Assembly (NCBI RefSeq): GCF_001425445.1
Contig: NZ_LMQU01000009.1
Span: 203,817 to 267,816 of the forward strand
Reading direction: 5' to 3'
Source: Devosia sp. Leaf420
GTDB taxonomy: Bacteria; Pseudomonadota; Alphaproteobacteria; Rhizobiales; Devosiaceae
Length of the DNA: 64,000 nt
The position numbers and the translations under genes are program-made. Under the pieces are notes generated by a model that saw only the letters and a program-made list of their open reading frames with translations, had not been told where the DNA came from and ran no database searches. Positions 39,443-47,565 of this stretch are shown one piece after another. The first letter of the stretch is position 1. Every line of letters begins with the position of its first letter.

Positions 39443-40250
39443 GAGATTCTCTCCTGCCGAACAATCGTGCGGTCGGCACCGCAAGCGAAACGAGGAAAAT
39501 GAGTAGGGCCGCCACGACGATGGATGGTCCCGAAGCGGTATCCCAGGTCAGGGACCCATACAAGCCGCCGACCACGGAGACTGCACCGAGGCCCGCAGCA
39601 ACCAGCGCCATGATTTCGGGCGTAGGGCTGAGACGACGCGCGGTGGCGGCGGGGATGATGAGAAGCGAGGTGATCAGCAACACGCCGACGAGCTTCATGG
39701 CGATGGCGATGACCGAGGCCATAAGCAGCATGAGAAGGATGCGGCTGATCTCGGGATTGAGCCCCTCGGCTTCGGCCAGTTCTGGGCTGACTGTGGCGGC
39801 AAGGAGCGGGCGCCAATTCAAGGCGAGAAGCGCAAGGATCGCGGCGCCGCCGGCATAGATGATGATGATGTCGTCCATCGAGACGGCCAGGATATCGCCG
39901 AACAAAAAGCCCATGAGATCAATGCGGACCTGGGTGAGAAAGCCGACGAGGACGAGGCCGACGGCGAGGGACGAGTGGCTCAGAATGCCGAGAAGGGCAT
40001 CGGTCGAGAGCGTGTTCTGGCGCTGGAGCAGAAGGAGGGCGCCAGCGACCATGGCGGCGACGGCGAAGACGCCGAGGGTCATGTTGATCGAGAGGAGGAT
40101 CGAAATGGCGACGCCGAGCAGGGCCGAATGGGCCATGGTATCGCCGAAATAGGCCATGCGGCGCCAGACGACGAAGCAGCCGAGCGGGCCGGTGACGAAG
40201 GCAAGGCCGATGCCGGCGGCGATGGCGCGGGAGAAGAAATCAGTGAGCAT
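39432..40250 (-). CDS. znuB: Zinc ABC transporter permease
   Basis: Inner-membrane permease of 272 residues (ABC-3 family). About eight membrane segments. Conserved LGCFVVWRRMAYFGDTMAHSALLGVA opening and LLITSLLIIPAATARRLS. AAGGAG before the ATG at 40250. It is separated from znuC by an inverted-repeat element of about 115 bp, so the two genes may still be in one transcript but are not tightly coupled. Confidence 0.93.
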   Translation of the reverse strand: MLTDFFSRAIAAGIGLAFVTGPLGCFVVWRRMAYFGDTMAHSALLGVAISILLSINMTLGVFAVAAMVAGALLLLQRQNTLSTDALLGILSHSSLAVGLVLVGFLTQVRIDLMGFLFGDILAVSMDDIIIIYAGGAAILALLALNWRPLLAATVSPELAEAEGLNPEISRILLMLLMASVIAIAMKLVGVLLITSLLIIPAATARRLSPTPEIMALVAAGLGAVSVVGGLYGSLTWDTASGPSIVVAALLIFLVSLAVPTARLFGRRESHGT

Positions 40251-40282
40251 GGAGGACTCCTTGCCGCGCTGGTACGTGGGAG

Positions 40283-40398
40283 CACCCCCTCCCAACCTCC
40301 CCCATCGAGGGGGAGGTGCAGATCGAGTGCTGGGCAACATCTGACCAGAGCCACCGGCCCGAAACCTCCCCCTTGATGGGGGAGGATGGGAGGGGGTG
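40283..40398. repeat. CT/GA-rich inverted-repeat element, copy 3
   Basis: Arms around 40283-40318 and 40364-40398, near-perfect inverted repeats with a variant inner loop (CATCGA / TTGATG). Lies between znuC and znuB on the leftward transcript. Confidence 0.85.
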
Positions 40399-40417
40399 GG
40401 GCAACACGCGCATGCGC

Positions 40418-41221
40418 TCACCCATGATGATGCCCCGCATGCTCGTGATGATGGTCGTGCTTGCCACCCTTGCCCACCACACAGCCATCGTCGTGGTGCT
40501 CGTGATCGTGGTGATGCTCGTAGATTGCCAGGGTTTCGGCAGCGCGGGTGCCGAACAATGCGAGATATTCGGGGCTGCGTTTGACGGCGGCGGGGGTGCC
40601 GCGGCAGCAGATGTGGCCGTTGAGGCAAATGACGGTGTCGGTTTCGGCCATGACGACGTGAAGGTCGTGGCTGATCATCAGGATGCCGGCCTGAGTGACG
40701 TCGCGGATCTGACGGACGAGTTCGTAAAGCGCGACTTCGCCGGAGAAATCGACGCCCTGGACGGGCTCGTCGAGGACGAGAAGATCGGGCTTGCGGATCA
40801 TGGCGCGGGCAAAGAGCACGCGCTGGAACTCGCCTCCCGACAGCTCCTGCACGGCTGCGCCGAGGAGGCGGCGGGCGCCGACGGCTTCGAGGGCGGATTC
40901 AATTTCGGGGCGAGAGAAACGGCCGGTCAAAGTCATGAGGCGCTCGACCGTCAGGGGGAGCGTCCAGTCGATGCTGAGCTTTTGCGGGACATAGCCGATT
41001 TTCAAGCCCGGCTTGCGCGTGACCGTGCCGGTCGTCGGCTTCAAGACGCCAGTTGCCATCTTGGCGGTCGTCGACTTGCCCGAGCCATTGGGGCCGATCA
41101 ACGTGACGATCTCACCGCGGGAGATTGACAGATCAACGCCCTCGACGAGGACACGGCCACCGCTCCGCACGCCGGCACCAGCCAGCGTGATCAGCGTTTC
41201 GCCCTTGGCACGCATATTCAT
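40418..41221 (-). CDS. znuC: Zinc ABC transporter ATP-binding protein
   Basis: ATPase of 267 residues that drives zinc uptake with ZnuB. Walker A IGPNGSGKS, signature LSGGEFQRV, Walker B LLVLDEPVQGVDF. The C-terminal 30 residues are His-rich (EHHHDHEHHDDG, then HDHHHEHAGHHHG), a metal-binding tail seen in zinc ATPases. The ATG at 41221 follows GGAAAG; a TTG four codons upstream is less likely. Its promoter faces znuA across a shared 17-bp candidate Zur site. Confidence 0.94.
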   Translation of the reverse strand: MNMRAKGETLITLAGAGVRSGGRVLVEGVDLSISRGEIVTLIGPNGSGKSTTAKMATGVLKPTTGTVTRKPGLKIGYVPQKLSIDWTLPLTVERLMTLTGRFSRPEIESALEAVGARRLLGAAVQELSGGEFQRVLFARAMIRKPDLLVLDEPVQGVDFSGEVALYELVRQIRDVTQAGILMISHDLHVVMAETDTVICLNGHICCRGTPAAVKRSPEYLALFGTRAAETLAIYEHHHDHEHHDDGCVVGKGGKHDHHHEHAGHHHG

Positions 41222-41254
41222 GAAACTTTCCAACTGTGCTCTTGACGCTGAGAT

Positions 41255-41271
41255 TTACGTTATAGCATAAC
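41255..41271. promoter_or_regulatory. Candidate Zur operator between znuC and znuA
   Basis: TTACGTTATAGCATAAC contains the near-palindrome GTTAT-AGC-ATAAC, lying in the AT-rich divergent promoter. It matches the site before aztD at 15 of 17 positions. A weaker variant, GTAATAATATAAC, lies at 41284-41296. Assignment to Zur rests on location and the shared sequence. Confidence 0.75.
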
Positions 41272-41336
41272 ACCGCCGCAAGCGTAATAATATAACATGT
41301 TGTTGCGCATGATCCTGCCGACAAGAGGTGTCTGAC

Positions 41337-42284
41337 ATGACCCGGCTTCTTCCCTTTGTGGCTCTGACGAGCCTGATGTTGACTGGCACGGCCTTGGCCG
41401 TACCCAATGTGGTGGCCTCGACCAAGCCTGTCCACTCGCTGGTGGCGGCGGTGATGGCGGGGGTGGGCGAGCCCGGCCTGATCGTCAAGGGATCGGCATC
41501 GCCGCATACCTATTCGCTGCGTCCTTCCGATGCTGCCGCGCTCGAAAATGCCGATATCGTGTTCTGGACCGGGCATGGGATGGAGCTGTTCCTTGCCGAT
41601 GCGCTCGAGACGCTCTCGACCAAAGCCGAGACGGTCGAGCTCGCCGATGCCGAGGGGATTACGCTCCTGCCGGTGCGCGAGGGCGGGGCATTCGAGCATC
41701 ATTCCCATGGCGACGAGCACGCCGAAGAAGGGCACGAGCACGGAGAGCATGACCACGCCCATGAAGAGGGCGAAGGGGATATGCATTTCTGGCTCGATCC
41801 GGAAAATGCCAAGCTGATGGTGATCGATATTGCCAAGGTGTTGTCGGCGGCAGACCCGGACAATGCGGCAAAGTACAATGCCAATGCCGAGACCGAAATA
41901 GCGGCGCTTGGTGCGCTCGAGACCGAAATCAATGCCAGTTTGATCGAGGTGAAGGACAAGCCGTTCATCGTCTTCCACGACGCCTACCAATATTTCGAAA
42001 AGCGCTTTGGGCTTGATGTGGCGGGCTCGATCACTGTTTCGCCCGAGGTGATGCCCGGCGCGGCGCGGGTCGATCAGTTGCGCACCAAGGTGCAAGAGCT
42101 TGGCGCGACCTGCGTCTTTGCCGAGCCTAATTTCGAGCCGACGATTGTCAAGACGATCATCGAGGGCACCAATGCCAAGGCCGGCGTGCTTGATCCGGAA
42201 GGCAGCGCGCTGACCGAAGGCCCCGATCTCTACGCCAACTTGCTGCGTGGGCTTGCGACCGGCCTCGTTGATTGCCTCGGCTGA
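41337..42284 (+). CDS. znuA: Zinc ABC transporter substrate-binding protein
   Basis: Periplasmic zinc-binding protein of 315 residues. Signal peptide MTRLLPFVALTSLMLTGTALA. The metal-binding His residues lie in SASPHTYSLRPSD, MHFWLDPENA and VFHDAYQYFEKRF. A His/Asp/Glu-rich loop (EHHSHGDEHAEEGHEHG, about residues 117-145) is characteristic of zinc-specific members. The ATG at 41337 has AGAGGTG upstream. Divergent from znuC; a strong hairpin follows its stop. Confidence 0.95.
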   Translation: MTRLLPFVALTSLMLTGTALAVPNVVASTKPVHSLVAAVMAGVGEPGLIVKGSASPHTYSLRPSDAAALENADIVFWTGHGMELFLADALETLSTKAETVELADAEGITLLPVREGGAFEHHSHGDEHAEEGHEHGEHDHAHEEGEGDMHFWLDPENAKLMVIDIAKVLSAADPDNAAKYNANAETEIAALGALETEINASLIEVKDKPFIVFHDAYQYFEKRFGLDVAGSITVSPEVMPGAARVDQLRTKVQELGATCVFAEPNFEPTIVKTIIEGTNAKAGVLDPEGSALTEGPDLYANLLRGLATGLVDCLG

Positions 42285-42298
42285 CCACTAGATTATGA

Positions 42299-42330
42299 GC
42301 CGGTGGCGATTTAAGCCGCCGGCCTTTCCT
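42299..42330 (+). terminator. Rho-independent terminator of znuA
   Basis: GCCGGTGGC (42299-42307) pairs with GCCGCCGGC (42315-42323), with one wobble and a seven-base loop, then CTTTCCT. It separates znuA from aztD, implying that aztD has its own promoter. Confidence 0.7.
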
Positions 42331-42398
42331 CTCATTTCGCAGATGATCCATCTGTCCCTTGGGACGGACGGGTTTTCGCACGCCTACAAACCCAATAG

Positions 42399-42415
42399 TT
42401 ACGTTCTAACATAAC
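42399..42415 (+). promoter_or_regulatory. Candidate Zur operator before aztD
   Basis: TTACGTTCTAACATAAC, 15 of 17 identical to the znuC-znuA site. It ends only nine bases before the aztD ATG, so it lies in the promoter or very short leader. Confidence 0.7.
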
Positions 42416-42424
42416 GAAAATGAC

Positions 42425-43609
42425 ATGCGATTTCTTTTTGCTCCCCTGCTTTTTGCCACGGCACTGACGGGGCCGGTTTTGGCCGATGATGTCACCGCGT
42501 GGCGGTTGTTCGTCGGCGATCATGCCGAGGGCAAGGTGACGGCGATCGATGCGTTGAGCGGGGAGGTGCTTGATAGTTTTGCCCTCAAGAGCCCCGCATC
42601 GCTTTATGCCAGTGCATCGGGCGATGCGGTTTTTGCGGTGCAGGGCGCCGGCAATCAGGTCTCGGCTATTCGCTCCGGTATCGCGTTCGAAGATCATGGC
42701 GACCACGGCGATATCGCGGTTTCGGCGCCTTCATTGGTGGATGCGGTGATCACGGGCGAAAAGCCGGCGCACTTTGTCGAGCATGATGGCAAGGTGGCGC
42801 TGTTTTTCGATGGGTCGGGGAAGGTCGATCTCTTCGACGCCGGGCAGTGGGTTCATGAAGGCACGGTGACGCCGGCTCAGCTCGATAGCGGCACAGCGCA
42901 TCATGGGCTGGCAGTGCCGTGGGGCGATTATACGCTGGTGTCGACGGCCAATGCCGAAGACGAAAAGAAGCCGCGCGTGGGGCTCAATGTGCTCGATGCC
43001 AGGGGCGAGCAAGTGGGTGAAACCTATGCCTGTCCGGACCTTCATGGCGAGGCGGCATCAGGCAATCTGCTGACGATCGGTTGCGGTGATGGCGTGCTGG
43101 TCGTCTCCGGCTCAGGCGCGCCGGAGGTTAAGAAACTCGATTATGCCGGGCTTCCGGACGGCAAGACGACGACGCTCGTCGGCGGGCAGGGGATGCAATA
43201 TTTCCTCGGCAATTATGGGCCGGACAAGGTCGTGATCATCGACCCGGCAGAGGCTGAGCCCTATCGCCTGGTCGAGTTGCCGACGCGACGAGTGCATTTT
43301 GTCACCGATCCCGGCCGGCCGCGCCTTGCCTATATTTTTACCGAGGACGGCTTCTTGCGGCAGCTCGACGTGGTCAAGGGTGAGCTGACCCAGGCGCTCA
43401 AGGTGACCGAGCCCTATTCGATGGATGGCGAATGGAGTCTGCCGCGGCCGCGACTGGCAGTGGTCGGCGATAAGGTCGCCGTGACCGATCCGCTCAGGGG
43501 ATTGGTGCACCTCGTCGATATCGCAGGCTTTGCCATTTCCGGCGATATCCCCGTCGAGGGCGCGCCCTATACGATCGTCGCCGTCGGCGGCTCCGGCGCT
43601 CAGCACTAA
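42425..43609 (+). CDS. aztD: Periplasmic zinc metallochaperone AztD
   Basis: Periplasmic beta-propeller chaperone of 394 residues that hands zinc to the ABC binding protein. Signal peptide MRFLFAPLLFATALTGPVLA. The conserved His-containing segments FEDHGDHGD, GTAHHGLAVPWGDYTLVS and CPDLHGEAASGN are those of AztD. In characterised operons it accompanies AztABC; here it lies beside ZnuA-type genes. A 17-bp candidate Zur site lies immediately upstream and leaves almost no room for a normal leader. Confidence 0.88.
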   Translation: MRFLFAPLLFATALTGPVLADDVTAWRLFVGDHAEGKVTAIDALSGEVLDSFALKSPASLYASASGDAVFAVQGAGNQVSAIRSGIAFEDHGDHGDIAVSAPSLVDAVITGEKPAHFVEHDGKVALFFDGSGKVDLFDAGQWVHEGTVTPAQLDSGTAHHGLAVPWGDYTLVSTANAEDEKKPRVGLNVLDARGEQVGETYACPDLHGEAASGNLLTIGCGDGVLVVSGSGAPEVKKLDYAGLPDGKTTTLVGGQGMQYFLGNYGPDKVVIIDPAEAEPYRLVELPTRRVHFVTDPGRPRLAYIFTEDGFLRQLDVVKGELTQALKVTEPYSMDGEWSLPRPRLAVVGDKVAVTDPLRGLVHLVDIAGFAISGDIPVEGAPYTIVAVGGSGAQH

Positions 43610-43616
43610 ATTTATG

Positions 43617-43650
43617 CCCTGCCGCCCGGCTCGGCGGCGGGGTCTTCTCC
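43617..43650 (+). terminator. Hairpin after aztD
   Basis: CCCTGCCGCC (43617-43626) pairs with GGCGGCGGGG (43633-43642) with one wobble and a six-base loop, followed by TCTTCTCC. It lies between aztD and the COG0523 gene, and could terminate or attenuate. Confidence 0.6.
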
Positions 43651-43663
43651 AATGGAGACTGTC

Positions 43664-44881
43664 ATGGCCCCCCACCATCAAAGTGCCAAAAAACTCCCAG
43701 TCACCGTGCTGTCCGGCTTTCTCGGCGCCGGCAAGACGACGTTGCTCAACCATATTCTCAACAATCGCGAGGGGCGTAAGGTCGCGCTCATCGTCAACGA
43801 TATGAGCGAGGTCAATATCGACGCGGCGCTCGTGCGCGATGGCGGCGCCAATTTGAGCCGGACCGAAGAAACGTTGGTCGAGATGAGCAATGGCTGCATC
43901 TGTTGCACGCTGCGCGACGATCTCCTGGCGGAGGTGACGCGGCTCGCGGGCGAGAACCGTTTCGATTATCTGCTGATTGAATCGAGCGGCATTTCCGAGC
44001 CGCTACCGGTGGCGACGACGTTCGACTTTCGCGATGAGCGCGGTTTTTCGCTCTCGGATGTGACGCGGCTCGACACCATGGTGACGGTGGTCGATTGCGC
44101 GAACCTTCTCAAAGACTATGCCTCGACCGATTTTTTGCGCGATCGCGGCGAGACGGCGGGGGAGGGCGACGAGCGGGCGCTGGTCGATCTTCTGGTCGAG
44201 CAGATCGAATTTGCCGATGTGGTGGTGCTCAACAAGATCTCGACCGCACCGGAGGCAGACCGGCAGGCGGCGCGGACGATCATCAAGGCGCTCAACCCGG
44301 CGGCGAAGATCGTCGAGACCGATTTCGGCCAGGTGGCACTGGATGAGGTGCTCGATACCGGACTGTTCAACCTCGAGGTGGCCGAGACCAATCCGCTCTG
44401 GTTCAAGGAGCTCAATGGCTTCAAGGATCATCTGCCCGAAACCGAGGAATATGGGGTGCGCTCGTTCGTCTATCGGGCGCGGCGGCCGTTCAATCCGCTG
44501 CTGCTCGATCGGTTCATCAATTCGGCCTGGCATGGCGTGATCCGCGCCAAAGGCTTTTTCTGGCTGGCGACGCGGCCTGATCTGGTCGGTGAACTGAGCC
44601 AGGCCGGCGCTTTGGTGCGGACGCAGCGGCGGGGCATGTGGTGGGCAGCGGTGCCTGCGCAGCGCTGGCCGGACAGTGTGGAATGGCGGGAGTCGATGGC
44701 GCCTTATCTTGATCCCATCTGGGGCGACAGGCGCCAGGAACTGGTTTTTATCGGCACCGACCTGATGGACGAGGCCGATATCCGCCGCCGACTCGATGCC
44801 TGCCTCGTGCCGGCGCGGACGATGACGCCCGACGCCTGGACCGTGCTGCCTGATCCGTTCCCGTCCTGGCAGGCTACTTGA
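43664..44881 (+). CDS. COG0523 (CobW/ZigA-type) GTPase, zinc metallochaperone
   Basis: G3E-family GTPase of 405 residues. P-loop [13 protein letters not shown], CxCC metal motif [10 protein letters not shown], Walker [12 protein letters not shown], and the C-terminal CobW domain. The CxCC motif and the position after aztD in the zinc cluster point to the zinc branch (ZigA/YeiR-like) that delivers zinc to client enzymes under scarcity; that is inference from context. The ATG at 43664 has GGAG eight bases upstream; an ATG at 43652 is possible. Confidence 0.88.
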   Translation: MAPHHQSAKKLPVTVLSGFLGAGKTTLLNHILNNREGRKVALIVNDMSEVNIDAALVRDGGANLSRTEETLVEMSNGCICCTLRDDLLAEVTRLAGENRFDYLLIESSGISEPLPVATTFDFRDERGFSLSDVTRLDTMVTVVDCANLLKDYASTDFLRDRGETAGEGDERALVDLLVEQIEFADVVVLNKISTAPEADRQAARTIIKALNPAAKIVETDFGQVALDEVLDTGLFNLEVAETNPLWFKELNGFKDHLPETEEYGVRSFVYRARRPFNPLLLDRFINSAWHGVIRAKGFFWLATRPDLVGELSQAGALVRTQRRGMWWAAVPAQRWPDSVEWRESMAPYLDPIWGDRRQELVFIGTDLMDEADIRRRLDACLVPARTMTPDAWTVLPDPFPSWQAT

Positions 44882-45230
44882 GCGGGCCCTTGAAGATGAA
44901 GAGGGCGCCGATGCCGATGAAGGCAAAGCCGATGGCGTGGTTCCAGGTCAGCTTTTCGCCGAGATAGAAGACGGCGAAGAGCGCGAAGACCGAAAGGGAG
45001 ATGACCTCTTGGATGGTCTTGAGCTCTGCGGCCGAATAGACGGCGCTGCCGATGCGATTGGCGGGGATGGCGAGCCAATATTCGAAGAACGCGACGCCCC
45101 AGCTGATCAGCACCACGACCCAGAGCACGAGACCATGATATTTGAGGTGCCAATACCAGGCGAATGTCATGAAGAGATTGGACGCGAGCAGCAGCCCGAT
45201 GGGGGCGAGGGTGGGAAAATTGAGGCCCAT
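44874..45230 (-). CDS. DUF486 / DMT-like small membrane protein
   Basis: Inner-membrane protein of 118 residues with four membrane segments. [41 protein letters not shown] and [19 protein letters not shown] are typical of the DUF486 family, an uncharacterised branch of small DMT-like proteins. The ATG at 45230 is used; the frame to 45305 adds a non-membrane extension. Its end overlaps the GTPase gene by eight bases on the opposite strand. Confidence 0.82.
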   Translation of the reverse strand: MGLNFPTLAPIGLLLASNLFMTFAWYWHLKYHGLVLWVVVLISWGVAFFEYWLAIPANRIGSAVYSAAELKTIQEVISLSVFALFAVFYLGEKLTWNHAIGFAFIGIGALFIFKGPLK

Positions 45231-45311
45231 TGAAACACCGTAGGGGAGAATCGGCCCGGTCGGGCGCGCCTCGCATGTTTCGTGCGGCGCACCCGGTCTT
45301 GGCAAGGCTCA

Positions 45312-45566
45312 TTAACGCAGGTGATTTGTTGGGCGTTCCAGCGAAAAGATTTCGTCGGTGAGATTATCTACCTGCTTTTTGACCAGCGCCTGAGCGTCAT
45401 AAAGCCCGCGATTGTAAAAATAGCTGCCCATGCGCTCGGCAAAAAACTGCATCAGCATTTCCGCAGGGATGGTGCCGATGGACTGATCGAGCTCTTCGCG
45501 AAAATAATCCTGGATCTCGCCGACGATGGCCTTGGTCTCTTCGCGGCTGAATTTGATCTTTTCCAT
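45312..45566 (-). CDS. DUF2164 family protein
   Basis: Small cytoplasmic protein of 84 residues. KIKFSREETKAIVGEIQDYFREELDQSIGTIPAEMLMQFFAERMGSYFYNRGLYDAQALV follows the DUF2164 pattern throughout; the function of this family is unknown. The ATG at 45566 follows GGAG. Lies between the DUF486 gene and a divergent secreted protein. Confidence 0.82.
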   Translation of the reverse strand: MEKIKFSREETKAIVGEIQDYFREELDQSIGTIPAEMLMQFFAERMGSYFYNRGLYDAQALVKKQVDNLTDEIFSLERPTNHLR

Positions 45567-45671
45567 TATCGGCGGGCTCCTTTTCAGCCCCCGTTCATAG
45601 CGCGAGTCGCCAATTGCGGACATGCGCAGGCTCGGACAGAATGGGCCTCGGGGATTGGGAGGAATTTTGCC

Positions 45672-46328
45672 ATGTTCGCTCGTTTGTCATTTGCCGCTTT
45701 GTCACTGGCTCTGGTTGCGACCATGCCGCTTGCGGCCAAGGAAAAGGCCAAGGCCGAACCGTCTGCGGCAGAAACCGTCACCTGCGACGGCGTCTATGGC
45801 CGCAAGAGTTCGGACGCGCTGGTCAAGGAGACGTTTGGGACCGACAACGTCAAAACCGGCATGGCCTATGGCGCCGAGGGCGTGGAATTCATGGCGACGA
45901 CGGTCTATCCCGACGATCCGCAGCGGGTGATCGAATTCAGCTGGTGGGACGAGGACAAGCTCGAATATCTCGGCTCGGTCGATCTGTCGCCCAGCCAGCA
46001 GACGCCGACGGGCGTGCGCATCGGCATGACCGTGGCCGAGGTCGAGGCGATCAATGGCGCGCCGTTTACCGTCGGCGGCTTCTGGTGGGATTATGGCGGC
46101 AATGCCGTGTTCGAGAAGGGCAGGCTTGTCAATCCCGAGGATGGCTGCGGCTTCTGGATCCGCTTTGCGCCCAAGGATGAGTATCCCTCGGATTTGAATG
46201 TGGACGCCGTTTCGGGCGAAGTGACAGTCCCGTCTTCGGAACCGCTGCTGAAAACGCTCGATGTGCGCGTGCAGTCGATCTCGCTCGGCTATCCCTATCC
46301 TGACGAACTGCCCAAGCAGGACTATTGA
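45672..46328 (+). CDS. Secreted protein of unknown function
   Basis: Predicted periplasmic protein of 218 residues. Signal peptide LSFAALSLALVATMPLAA, then a lysine-rich start and a beta-rich body containing GVRIGMTVAEVEAINGAPFTVGGFWWDYGG. The GMTVAEVEAINGAPF stretch resembles the small lipoprotein/SmpA-type fold, where a similar GMT...V...G(A/K)P motif occurs. No family can be named with confidence. The next gene starts five bases after its stop. Confidence 0.7.
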   Translation: MFARLSFAALSLALVATMPLAAKEKAKAEPSAAETVTCDGVYGRKSSDALVKETFGTDNVKTGMAYGAEGVEFMATTVYPDDPQRVIEFSWWDEDKLEYLGSVDLSPSQQTPTGVRIGMTVAEVEAINGAPFTVGGFWWDYGGNAVFEKGRLVNPEDGCGFWIRFAPKDEYPSDLNVDAVSGEVTVPSSEPLLKTLDVRVQSISLGYPYPDELPKQDY

Positions 46329-46333
46329 GGCCG

Positions 46334-46930
46334 ATGCGGAACACGATCATCTATCTGATCGGCCATTATGGGGTCGGCAAATATACGATCGCCCAGGAAA
46401 TCGCGGCGCAGACGGGTGCGCGGGTGTTCGACAATCACCTCGCCAACAATGTCATCTTTTCGCTGATCCGCGAGGATGGGCGGACGAAGATTCCGGAACG
46501 GGCCTGGGACTTGATCACAATCATCCGGCGGCAGGCGCTGACGGCGATGGCCGAGATCGCGCCGGAGCGGGCGAGCTTTGTTCTGACCAATGCCTTGATG
46601 GAAGAGGATCCGATGGATCGGGAGGCGTTCGACGAGGGCGTCGCGACTTCGGAGAAGCGGGGCGGGGTGTTTGTGCCGGTGATCCTCAGGGCATCGGACG
46701 CGGCGCATGCGGTGCGGGTGCCGTCAGCCGAGCGCGAAACGCGGCTGAAAATGACCGATGTCGACGGGGCACTGGCCGCGAGGGCAAGGGAAATTCTGCG
46801 CGTTACGCATCCCAATCGGTTCGATCTCGATACGTCGGAAATCGAACCGCAGGAGGCGGCACGGCAGATCATCGCCCATGCCGGGCTAGTTGCGGCTCAG
46901 CAATCGGCCTTGAGGGAAGCGACGAGCTGA
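46334..46930 (+). CDS. P-loop NTPase / kinase-like protein
   Basis: Cytoplasmic protein of 198 residues. The Walker A loop is GHYGVGKYT, with Tyr where Ser/Thr normally follows the lysine, a variant still seen in some small-kinase families. The layout resembles shikimate- or adenylate-kinase-like AAA_18 proteins: a DNHLANNVIF acidic/His segment and an R-rich LID-like region (SAERETRLKM). The substrate is unknown. Five bases after the preceding secreted protein gene, and its end overlaps a convergent gene. Confidence 0.72.
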   Translation: MRNTIIYLIGHYGVGKYTIAQEIAAQTGARVFDNHLANNVIFSLIREDGRTKIPERAWDLITIIRRQALTAMAEIAPERASFVLTNALMEEDPMDREAFDEGVATSEKRGGVFVPVILRASDAAHAVRVPSAERETRLKMTDVDGALAARAREILRVTHPNRFDLDTSEIEPQEAARQIIAHAGLVAAQQSALREATS

Positions 46931-47373
46931 TCGACCAGAGGGTCGAATTTGCTGCGGTCGGTCTGGGCATAGTCGAAGCGGAGCGCGGCATAGGCTTTGC
47001 CATCGCATAAAGCGATCATGTGCTGCTTGAGCACGCGATCCTTCTTGGCGCCGGACCATGTGGCCCAGGTCGGTGTGGTCGAGCGCTCGGTGACGCCCCA
47101 GCCGGAGGCCATGTCGGACGCGAGCTGGCCGTAGGATTCGGTTTCAAAACCGCTGGCGCCGAGCGGCGAGGCCCAGATCTTGAGGCGACCGACGCGGCCA
47201 TCGAAGAGGAAGGTTTCGCCCGAACCATTGGCGTCAGCGCCCTGACCCTCGAAGCCGGGCGGGATATCGACGGTATAGTTGAAGGCGGGGTTTTCGTAGG
47301 CGCTCCAGGTTTCCTGAGCGGTTGCTGGCAGGGCGAGGAGGGCGAGAGCGAAGAGGGGGGCTAGGATGCGCAT
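46897..47373 (-). CDS. Secreted protein of unknown function
   Basis: Predicted periplasmic protein of 158 residues. Signal peptide MRILAPLFALALLALPATA, then a beta-rich body (YENPAFNYTVDIPPGFEGQG) similar in feel to small lipoprotein-like secreted proteins. A C-terminal Cys (KADC) could pair with the Cys in IALCDGKAY. No family is recognised. It is convergent with the kinase-like gene, overlapping by 34 bp. Confidence 0.65.
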   Translation of the reverse strand: MRILAPLFALALLALPATAQETWSAYENPAFNYTVDIPPGFEGQGADANGSGETFLFDGRVGRLKIWASPLGASGFETESYGQLASDMASGWGVTERSTTPTWATWSGAKKDRVLKQHMIALCDGKAYAALRFDYAQTDRSKFDPLVDQLVASLKADC

Positions 47374-47430
47374 GGCGGGAGGATGCCTGTGGAGTTAGGG
47401 TTAGGCAAGGGCCGGTGCGTAAGGGAAGGC

Positions 47431-47551
47431 TCCCTCACCCGGCCTTTGGCCGACCTCTCCCTCAGAGGGAGAGGTGGCGCTCCGCGACATAGGCAAACTC
47501 CCACCTCTCCCTGGGGGGAGAGGTCGACGGCGTTTGCCGGCGGGTGAGGGG
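47431..47551. repeat. CT/GA-rich inverted-repeat element, second subfamily
   Basis: Arms beginning CCCTCACCCGGC and ending GCCGGCGGGTGAGGG flank two inner CTCTCCCT/AGGGAGAG hairpins. Similar plan to 4889-5002 but different sequence. Lies between the secreted protein start and the CDF transporter stop. Confidence 0.8.
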
Positions 47552-47565
47552 GCCTTGCCTATCGC

